In this document: positions 10,051 to 18,740 of the stretch, in pieces
How the letters are laid out: each line of letters starts with the position of its first letter
Numbering within the stretch: position 1 is the first letter of the stretch
Assembly: GCA_016946835.1 (NCBI GenBank)
Contig: JACVTC010000383.1
Location: 1 to 34,001, forward strand
Source of the DNA: Neocallimastix lanati (nom. inval.)
Lineage: Eukaryota; Neocallimastigomycota; Neocallimastigomycetes; Neocallimastigales; Neocallimastigaceae
Reading direction: 5' to 3'
Length of the DNA stretch: 34,001 bases
Notes under the pieces: generated by a model
Databases searched by the model: none
The model's input: the letters and a program-made list of their open reading frames with translations, nothing else
What the model was told of the DNA's origin: nothing
Position numbers and translations under genes: made by a program

Positions 10051-13000
10051 TATTTTATTTATTAATTTTATTAATTGATTTTTTAAAAATTGGTAGCAAA
10101 ATTTACAACTATTTATACTTTTTTTTAAGGCATAAAAGTTGTTCTTGCCACTAAGTTTTATATTTTTATATTTTATTTTTTTTAAAAAGTTTTAAATTTA
10201 AATTGATTTTTATAATCAATTGTATAAAATTTTAATTATAATAATATAGATAAAATACATTTATAATATTAATAAAACATTTTTTTTTTTTTTTTTTTTT
10301 TATAATCTATTTAAAATATTACTAATAAGAATTTATTTAATTGGCTATAATTATAATTACAATCTGTTAAAATATTCAAATAAAAATAAAAATACTATTC
10401 TAATATAAAGGTTTTTAATAAAATAAAATATTTGTCAATATAAAATAAAACATTTTGATATAAAATTTTATAATAAAAGTTAAAAATATAATATATAAAT
10501 TTTAATTATCAATATATAAAAAAAAATATTATTAATAAAAATTTTCATTATTAATAAAAAAATAAGATTTATTATTAATATTGCTAATATAAGTTTTAAA
10601 TATATAAAAATATTACTATTAATATAAGATTTAATATAAAACTATAAAGTTTAATATAATTTTTGATTTAATTTTTGGTCTTTGGATTTAAAAATTTATT
10701 AATATAATAATGTACACATAATGCATTAGAAATAAATCATAAATTTAATTAAGAATGCATTATTTAGTACATTCTTATCAAAAGTGTAATAATCATACTA
10801 AGTACTATTACTTAATATGATTATTAACTTCAACTTAACGACTAATTCATTAAGTTGAGATAATATAATTAAATGATTTTTTACCTAAGTCGAGCTTATT
10901 ATAAACTTAATTATAATAATAACACAGAACAAAAATAAAAGAATGTTTAGATAAGATTTAATTTGTTAAATATTTTTTAATAGAAATTATTTTATTATTT
11001 ACTTAAAGATTAAAATATAAATTATTATTATTATTATTATTATTATAACTAGATTTTTATAATAATAACTCTTGATTTCTTAAAGAGAACTCAAGAGCCT
11101 TATTTATATTTTTTTGTGAAATTAAGGTTAAATAAAAATAAAAAAAAGGTTTTCTAATCTTAACAAATATCTTTTCTAGAAAAAGACTAGAAGAAAAAAC
11201 TAGATAAGTTTCGATCAATATTCTATTCATATTGATCATCGTATATTATAAGTAAAACCAAATATATTGTAATATTTGGATAAAACCTTAAATACCGATT
11301 TTCTATTTTTTAATTTAGATCATCAAATAAAAGGAAAAATAAATAATAACCGAATCTGATCTAAATTAATCTAATTTTCTAAATATCATTAAAATCTAAT
11401 CTAAGCTTATAAATATAACATTATCTTTTAAACTAAAATATAAAATTATACAAATATAGAAACTTATTAATTATTCCTTTAAATGTACAATGTAAATATA
11501 AATAAAGATAATGTTTTACATTAAATTAATAATTAAGTGAATAATTTAAATAAATTGCTAATATTAATAAGTGCATAAATAATAATTATTTAATTAAATC
11601 CTCTGATATTATTTAAGTGTATGAATAATTATAATATTAATAAAATTAATAATAATAATTTAATGTATGAATTAGTTATAATTTAAATAAATTTATAATT
11701 ATTATCAATAATTATAAAGACTAAGAAATATAATTATTAATAAATAATTAATATTTCTTACAAAAAAATGATACAGATATTTTATTTATGTATCTAAATT
11801 AATATTTATTTATGGGCAATGACAATAAGGAATTATGACAAAATAATATATTCTAATATTAAATAGAAATAACACATACAATAGTACAAAATAAAGTAAT
11901 AAATATATCTTTTTAATATTCTCTTTATTTATTATTAATTATTAATTATTACATTAATTATTATTATTACTCATATAAATATTATAATTAATTATCTCAA
12001 ATATATATCAAATCTCTTTTTAACTATACTAAAGTATAAAAATAGCTATTTATGTGAATTAATTTATCATTAAGTATAAACTTATAAATAAAAGAATTCA
12101 CCGTTTAATAATTATTATTATAAAATTATATATATTATTATAAAATTATTATTGACCAATAATATTTAAGTATTTCTTTAACCTAAAGAATCTACCTAAA
12201 TGCCATTTTTATGGTGGTCACGTATCAAAAATGTTGAGGTTCGGAAGAGATTAATAATAAATATAGAAATAAACACTAAAATAAAAAAAATTAAAAATTA
12301 AAATATGTCTTTTTTTTTAAAATATTTTATTTATTTATTTAATAAAAATTATTCAATTAAAACTAAAGATAATTTAATTTCTTGAATAAGATTATATTTT
12401 TTTTCTCTCTAGATTCTTTCTCTAAAATACAAATTTCTCATCTATTTATATTTATTTTATCGTTAGAAATGGTCAAGCCATTTCTTTAGAATATCTTAGA
12501 GTTACATGTTTGAATTGTATTTAAATTATAAATTCATAATCTATTCTATTATAATAAATAATTATTACATATTATTAAATTCTAAACTATTTATTATTAA
12601 TTGTAGTGATAATATATTTTAAAAATAATTTTATTACTTTTACAGAACTATTAGTAATAGAGTATTATTTAATTTTATACTATTTTTAAATAAAAGTATT
12701 TTAGATTATTATCTATTATTAATATTATTATAAATAGGGTGTATTTTGGAAGGAAGTATTACTAATTTTAATGACAAGGATCATGGATTTAAATAAAATA
12801 TTTTTAAATCATTATTAATTATATTAATTTTTATTAATAATAAATAATCTGTATTAGTAATATTTGTAAAATAAAATTTTCTTTAATAATAAAATATTGA
12901 TAGAATAAATCATATTAATAAAACTAGATATTGATAATAATATTGATATTAATAATATAGTATTAATTTTAATAATAAAGTATTGATATTAATAAAGAAT

Positions 13001-13332
13001 TTATATTAATAATAATAAATTTAATATTAGTAATAATTTGGCAGTAATAGAACATAAGAAAGTTCCCCAAGTAAGGAAATAAATAATTTAATTTTAGTGG
13101 TTAAGTTATTTGTTGAAATTATAACTGAATTGAAATCTCAATTTCAGTTATTTACATTTCAATAATTAAAAAATATTATTTATTTAATTATAAATAATAT
13201 ATATATTTAAATAATTAATAATTAATATAAATTCTTGTTTAATATTTAAAGGGTTATCTTAGGCCTAATAATTCTGAGAATATTAATAAATAAGGTTTAT
13301 ATTAATAATTAATTTCAATGATATGATACATT
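10051..13332. other. 3.3-kb AT desert with scattered hairpins, no gene seen
   Basis: No coding pattern on either strand. Long T run at 10282-10303; (ATT)n near 11022-11045. Inverted repeats with some G/C: 10788-10797/10816-10825, 10830-10838/10850-10858, 11069-11075/11091-11097, 11213-11220/11230-11237 and 12465-12472/12478-12485. Near 12217-12245 the text CACGTATCAAAAATGTTGAGG followed by TTCGGAAGAG resembles an LTR end plus primer site, not confirmed. Probably old, eroded LTR material. Confidence 0.45.
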
Positions 13333-13706
13333 TGATATAAAACAAATATGTGTAGTAACATATTTGTATATTTAATAATTATTAAATATTAAATTTATAT
13401 CTTTTTGATAATAATTATTTTATTTTATTTTATTTCAATATGTATTATTATAATTATAATAATTATAATACCTTACTTCATATAAAATTTATATATTTCT
13501 ATATATTAGAATATAATTAATATATTACCTATTTCTTATAAATAGATTAGATTATTTATATTAGAAATGGAGGGACTCTCTTGTAAATTTTTAGAAATTA
13601 GAATTATTATTTTAATTGTACGAATATTATAATTTTATTAATAAAATTTACTAAACTACCATTATTTAAAACCCACTGCTTATAAATTATTGCACATAAA
13701 AGTCCC
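13333..13706 (+). repeat. LTR copy A (outer, diverged)
   Basis: Starts TGATATAAAAC and ends ...AAAAGTCCC, lacking the last ~8 bases (GTATATCA) found in copy B, and runs straight into copy B. It differs from B and C by several indels and substitutions that B and C share, so B and C are the matching pair. Contains the hairpin CAAATATGT-GTAGTA-ACATATTTG near its start. Confidence 0.7.
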
Positions 13707-14087
13707 TGATATAAAACAGATATGTGTAGTAACATATTTGTATATTTAATAATAATTATTAAATATTAAATTTATATCTTTTTGATAATAATTATTTTAT
13801 TTTATTTTATTTCAATATGTATTATTATAATTATAATAATTATAATACTTTATTTCATATAAAATTTATATATTTCTATATATTAGAATATATAATTAAT
13901 ATATTACCTATTTCTTATAAATTAAAATATTTATATTAGAAATAGAGAACTCTCTTGTAAAATTTTAGGAATTAGAATTATTATTTAATTATACGAATAT
14001 TATAATTTTATTAATAAAATTTACTAAACTACCATTATTTAAAACCCACTGCTTATAAATTATTGCACATAAAAGTCCCGTATATCA
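13707..14087 (+). repeat. LTR copy B (5' LTR of the gag-only element)
   Basis: 381 bp, TGATAT...ATATCA. Closest partner of copy C (both have TTTAATAATAATTATTAAAT and AATATATAATTAA where A has shorter forms). Followed after five bases by the primer-binding site, which identifies it as the functional 5' LTR. Confidence 0.7.
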
Positions 14088-14092
14088 AAAAT

Positions 14093-14110
14093 TGGTGTAG
14101 ATATCGGGGA
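14093..14110 (+). promoter_or_regulatory. Primer-binding site of the gag-only element
   Basis: TGGTGTAGATATCGGGGA. Its complement ends in CCA and reads like a tRNA 3' end (acceptor strand TATCTAC, discriminator A, CCA), so the element would use a normal whole-tRNA 3'-end primer, unlike the copia elements here. The cognate tRNA is not identified; its acceptor 5' strand should be GTAGATA. Confidence 0.5.
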
Positions 14111-14435
14111 TGTGCTGTGTAAAAAATAATTTATAAGTAGTGGTGTTTAGTAATTTTGTTGAATAATTATAAATCCGTATATATTTACATAAATTCTCTT
14201 CAGTTAGGATTAATTAAAATACACTGTTTAGGATATAAATTTTTAATTTTTTTATTGGCTATTTATAATTATTTTATCTTTGGTGAAGAGAAAGTTATAC
14301 ACTATTTGTTATTTCATTCATTCATTTTAGTATAATTTAAATAAATTGTTTTAAAATAAATAAGAATTCGGAATATTTTATAATTATATTAAATAATAAT
14401 ATATATATATATAAACATTATAATTGTATATATAA

Positions 14436-14475
<40 letters not shown>

Positions 14476-14705
14476 AATTTAATAGATAAGTACTATTATT
14501 TTTTTTTTTTTTTTAAATTAATTGTTTATAATGAGGAATAATAATTTTAATTGCAATCGGGTAGATACTGGGACTATCTCGTAGAGATGCAGAAATCTGG
14601 AAGTTTAAAATTAATGATTGGTTTAAGAGGGAAGGTATTACTACCGATGAGAATAAATTTAGTTATATAATTACAGCTGTTGAAGATAACATCGTAAGGA
14701 TACTT

Positions 14706-15572
14706 ATGGAAAAAGAAAAAGAAGTAAATAGAGCTCTTACTTTGGATGAATGTGTTAAATTAATTAAAAAGAAATATTGGAGGGAGAATTTGAAGGAAGA
14801 TAAACTAAGTCAATTAAAAAAAATTATTATAACCCCAAATGAAAATGTTTGTGATTTTAATACTAGATTTTTGGAGCTATACGATCAATTGGATTTCAAC
14901 GATAAGTCTTATATATCTGTTATTGATTATGAAAATGCTTTACGACCAAGAGGTAGAATATATGAAATGGTTGCTATGGCTGATGTTGATAATCTAGAGG
15001 ATGCCTGTAGATTAGCCGAAAAATTTGAAAGTATAATAAACAAATCTCGAGTAGGCAATGAAATATGGGGTTCTTATACTACTAATATTAAGAATAATTA
15101 TAATGGTGTAATAAACTATGGCCAAATTGAAAGATCAAATTATAAAAATAATTTTTCTGATAAATATAATAAAAATGCATCTAATATATGGATTGGAAAT
15201 AATATTAGAAATCATAGGAATTTTAGGAATTATCCTATAAATATTGTGACTCAAGGAATACAAAATAATAACTTAAATAAATATACTAAACCTAGGCAAA
15301 ACACTTACAATTATTATAGATTTAGTGTAGATAATGATAATAACAGTAATTTAAATGTTAGTAATGATAATAATATATCATACCATTATAGAAATCGGAA
15401 AATTTTAAAATCAAATTTAAAAATTAGTTCATCAAATAGTTCAACAAATAATAATAAAGTAAACAGTAATAATGATAAAAATAATAGCAATATTAATAAT
15501 GTTAATGAAAACATAATTAATAATAATTCAATTAATAATATCATCAATAATAGTATATCTAACTTGGATACC

Positions 15573-15605
<33 letters not shown>

Positions 15606-16478
15606 AATGATGATATTTATAATAATAAAAATAATAAAAATAAAAATAACACTTTGAATAACATAGTAAATGTGGAACAAAATAAATTATACGCGTTCAA
15701 AATGGATAATTTCAGAAAAAAAAATTATAAAATAGGAAATACCAATAATGGAAAATTTGAAACAAATAGTAATATTATAATAACTAAAGAAGAAAATAAA
15801 AATAGTTTCGCTGGTAATACAGATATTAAGAAAAATCAAAATAATAATATGGAAATTAATAGTATTGTAACAATAAATATTAAAACTATTGATAATAATG
15901 AAAATATTAATTCAAATAGTAAAAAGAATAAAGATAATAATGATATTATTGGGAATTCTGAAAATATAATTAACAAGAGAAATAGTAATAAAAATATAAA
16001 AGAAGTAATAAATATTAATGAACCTTTAAAAGTTGAAAACATTAACAATAGAACTAATAAATCTATAACTCCTAGTTTAGTAATAGAATCAAAAGTTATT
16101 ATTAATAAAAATTCAAAAATAAACAATACTCAAATTATTCCAAATAATAATAAAAATAAGCAATTTACAAATAAAGTGAATTCAGTTAATAATAATATTT
16201 ATATAAAAGAAAGAAAAATTATTAACAAAAATTCTCAGATAGATGAATCTAGTAAAGTTGTTAATGTTGGTAGTGCTAAGAAAATAAAAATTAATAAAAT
16301 TAAAAAGATAATTAAAATTCCAAATATTCGTATTCAAAATAACAATAAAAATAAAATAAATATTAATAAAATTTTGATGTCCAAACCTGAGATTATGTTA
16401 AAAGATATTATTATTTATAGCAACAATCGCATTGATACAAAACGAACAAATAGGAATTATAAATATAAAAGAAAATAA
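14706..16478 (+). CDS. Gag-like protein with Ty3/gypsy-type gag domain and ~470-residue Asn-rich tail
   Basis: 590 codons without a stop. The first 115 residues match the retrotransposon gag fold seen in gypsy elements: LTLDECVKLIKKKYW, ENVCDFNTRFLELYDQL, YENALRPRGRIYEMVAM, DNLEDACRLAEKFES. The same frame is open back to 14565 and reads RRDAEIWKFKINDWFKREGITTDENKFSYIITAVEDN, clearly part of the domain, so the ATG at 14706 is internal and the true N-terminus has been lost (TAG at 14562). Residues 120-590 are low complexity: Asn, Lys, Ile and Ser, AAT/AAC-rich, ending in a basic stretch (KKIKINKIKKIIKI, NRNYKYKRK). There is no CCHC knuckle and no pol. That the tail has stayed open over 1.4 kb may reflect selection or simply that A/T-only AAT-type repeats rarely create stops in this frame. 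Confidence 0.6.
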
Positions 16479-16568
16479 AATTTTAAAATTATTATTTATA
16501 TTAATTAAACCTTATATTTTCTTTTAAAAAAAATATATATATAGTTTAATTTTTAGCAAGGGCATTTC

Positions 16569-16950
16569 TGATATAAAACAAATATGTGTAGTAACATATT
16601 TGTATATTTAATAATAATTATTAAATATTAAATTTATATCTTTTTGATAATAATTATTTTATTTTATTTTATTTCAATATGTATTATTATAATTATAATT
16701 ATAATACTTTATTTCATATAAAATTTATATATTTCTATATATTAGAATATATAATTAATATATTACCTATTTCTTATAATTAAATTAAATTATTTATATT
16801 TCAAATAAAGAACTCTCTTGTAAATTTTTAGGAATTAGAATTATTATTTTAATTGTACGAATTTATAATTTTATTAATAAAATTTACTAAACTACCATTA
16901 TTTAAAACCCACTGCTTATAAATTATTGCACATAAAAGTCCCGCATATCA
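16569..16950 (+). repeat. LTR copy C (3' LTR of the gag-only element)
   Basis: 382 bp, TGATATAAAAC...CCGCATATCA, preceded by the purine-rich AGCAAGGG tract and 90 bp after the gag stop codon. Same order of blocks as copies A and B, including the terminal AACCCACTGC...AAAAGTCCCG. Confidence 0.7.
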
Positions 16951-16954
16951 CATT

Positions 16955-17215
16955 TGACGTCACGTGTATTTTATTTATATTATTCTACTATTTATTTTAT
17001 TTTATATTATTTTATTTTATTCAATCTGTACTTTATATTCATATTCTACTATTTATTTTTTTTTTTTTATTTTATTTTATTAAATATGTACTTTATATTC
17101 ATATTCTACTATTTATTTTATTTTATTTTATATTATTTTATTTTATTTTATTCAATCTGTACTTTGTATTCATATTCTACTATTAATTTTATTTTATTTT
17201 ATTTTATATACTTTT
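16955..17215 (+). repeat. TTTTA-rich minisatellite
   Basis: Pentanucleotide TTTTA runs alternate with three copies of a unit containing TGTACTTTATATTCATATTC (at about 17026, 17085 and 17157), unit length about 60-72 bp. It lies between the 3' LTR of the gag-only element and the 5' LTR of copia element 2. Reading frames through it are only a product of the repeat. Confidence 0.7.
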
Positions 17216-17220
17216 ATTAT

Positions 17221-17484
17221 TGTTAGAATACAAAGAAAAATATATTAAAATTATATTAAAATAATTTATATGTATTAAATAAATAAAAGATATTTTTATA
17301 ATACAACGAACTCGTTGTTAAGCTTAAATACAATGAAATATATTATGTAATAATTTCTCGTTATATTTTTAATAAGCCACAAAATAGTATAAATACAAAT
17401 GTAATCTCATAAATTTTTAAAAATCAAGTAATTACTCATATTAAATAAATAAACTTTAATCAATAAAATATTTTATAAATAAAA
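17221..17484 (+). repeat. 5' LTR of copia element 2
   Basis: 264 bp, TGTTAGAATAC...ATAAATAAAA; note that it ends in AAAA rather than the usual CA, as fixed by comparison with the 3' LTR and by the ATTAT target duplication. Carries a palindrome ACAACGAACTCGTTGT (17303-17318) and a TATA box TATAAATA (17388-17395) followed by ACAA, the likely promoter. Confidence 0.85.
17388..17395 (+). promoter_or_regulatory. TATA box in LTR
   Basis: TATAAATA preceded by AAGCCACAAA, conserved at the same place in the 3' LTR (22616-22623) and in the related LTR of copia element 4 (31947-31956, TATATAAATA, also after AAGCCACAAA), although the LTRs are otherwise quite diverged. Conservation supports a promoter role. 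Confidence 0.5.
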
Positions 17485-17498
17485 GATTAAGAGTTTCA
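17485..17498 (+). promoter_or_regulatory. Primer-binding site of copia element 2
   Basis: GATTAAGAGTTTCA directly after the LTR. The complement, TGAAACTCTTAATC, matches the anticodon arm of tRNA-Lys(CUU) (arm sequence TGAGA-CTCTTAA-TCTCA known in eukaryotes) with one G-to-A difference. A primer would be a 5' tRNA half ending near nucleotide 40. Confidence 0.6.
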
Positions 17499-18381
17499 TC
17501 CTTATACTATCTACGACATGTCTAACGAAACCAAATTAAGAACCGAAGATATTCTCAATAAGGATAACTTCGAAAACTGGGAATTCCTTATTAAAAACAT
17601 TCTCAAATCTTTAAAAATTTTACAGTATGTAAATGAGAATGTAATCGGTAAATTAAATGATAAGCTTAAGGAGGAAAAGGGAAAACCCAAATCCGACGAA
17701 ACCGTCAAAGCTATCAAGGACTTGGAAAAGGACATCAAAGAAGCTGAAACCCAAGATGCCTTAGCCAGTACCATTATCAGTAAAAATGTAAGTCAAGAAG
17801 TTTTGAGCTACATAAGATATCTTACCACCGCCTATGATATTATGGAAAAATTAAAGGTCTTATATGGAAAAAAGAAAACTGCTGATCTCAACTACTGGTT
17901 GAAGAAGTTATATTCTTTAAAAGCCAAAAATCTTTCGGAATGCAAGGATATCATTAATCAAATTAAAGAAATCTTTGAAGTAATGGATAAGAACAATATC
18001 AAACTCGGAACTTGGGAAAAGATCAGGGTTTTATATTTTTCTTATCCAAAAGTTTTAAGAGACCTTATTCATCCTAGTGGAACAGAAACAGTTGATGACT
18101 TCCTCGAAGAGTCAATCAATAAGATTAATTTCCACATTTTCCTACATAGTGCTATCAATTTCGATAGAAGCGTCACAGATAAAGGTGACTTCATGGATAT
18201 TGATAACATTGAGTCAAGTGGTTCGAAAAATAATAAAACCAAACCAAGTCCGGAGCCAAACTATTGTTACCTGTGCAAAATGTTTGGACATACTACCGAT
18301 GAATGTAGATTTAACCTTATCAACAAAAACAGGAACAGATCGACTCAAAAAGGTAAGAAGCAATCAAACAAAAAGAAAACC

Positions 18382-18740
18382 AAAATCAATAAAAGGAAAG
18401 GTAAAAATAACCACCCAAAATCAATAAAAGGAAAGGTAAAAATAACCACCCAAAATCAATAAAAGGAAAGGTAAAAATAACCACCCAAAATCAATAAAAG
18501 GAAAGGTAAAAATAACCACCCAAAATCAATAAAAGGAAAGGTAAAAATAACCACCCAAAATCAATAAAAGGAAAGGTAAAAATAACCACCCAAAATCAAT
18601 AAAAGGAAAGGTAAAAATAACCACCCAAAATCAATAAAAGGAAAGGTAAAAATAACCACCCAAAATCAATAAAAGGAAAGGTAAAAATAACCACCCAAAA
18701 TCAATAAAAGGAAAGGTAAAAATAACCACCCAAAATCAAT
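18382..18740 (+). repeat. Ten perfect 35-bp tandem repeats inside copia gag, plus 9-bp partial
   Basis: Unit AAAATCAATAAAAGGAAAGG + TAAAAATAACCACCC, starting at 18382 and recurring every 35 bp to 18731, then a 9-base partial. All ten copies look identical. Because 35 is not a multiple of 3, frames rotate: units 1 and 2 code for KINKRKGKNNHP and KSIKGKVKITTQ, and unit 3 contains a TAA; units 6 and 9 repeat that stop. Nine extra units add 315 bp, a multiple of 3, so the frame after the array is the same as before it. A single-unit ancestor would have had an unbroken Gag-Pol frame here. Confidence 0.95.

Larger units (their letters stand above)
13333..16954 (+). mobile_element. Gag-only LTR retrotransposon (TR-GAG-like), with tandem 5' LTRs
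   Basis: Three related ~375-382 bp LTRs (13333-13706, 13707-14087, 16569-16950) bracket an internal region with an 18-base primer site at 14093-14110, one long gag-like frame and a purine-rich tract (AGCAAGGG, 16555-16562) before the last LTR. There is no protease, RT, RNase H or integrase. The outer flanks carry ACATT at 13328-13332 and at 16950-16954, a plausible 5-bp target duplication if the LTR ends ...TATC. This is the plan of non-autonomous 'terminal repeat with gag' elements, which would need another element's Pol. The gag domain type (Ty3/gypsy-like) points to a gypsy helper. Confidence 0.6.

Noticed and set aside
12217-12245. LTR end followed by a primer-binding site
   Set aside because: CACGTATCA then TGTTGAGGTTCGGAAGAG is suggestive, but TGG is not present, and no partner LTR or element interior was found.
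15386-16126. Minus-strand hydrophobic frames opposite the gag-like tail
   Set aside because: They are the complement of AAT/AAC-rich low-complexity codons; Leu/Ile-rich shadows without independent support.
16926-17226. Overlapping Phe/Tyr/Ile-rich frames
   Set aside because: Produced by TTTTA repeats beside the LTR.
18382-18740. CRISPR array
   Set aside because: Units are directly contiguous with no spacers, lie inside a retrotransposon gag frame, and the genome is eukaryotic.
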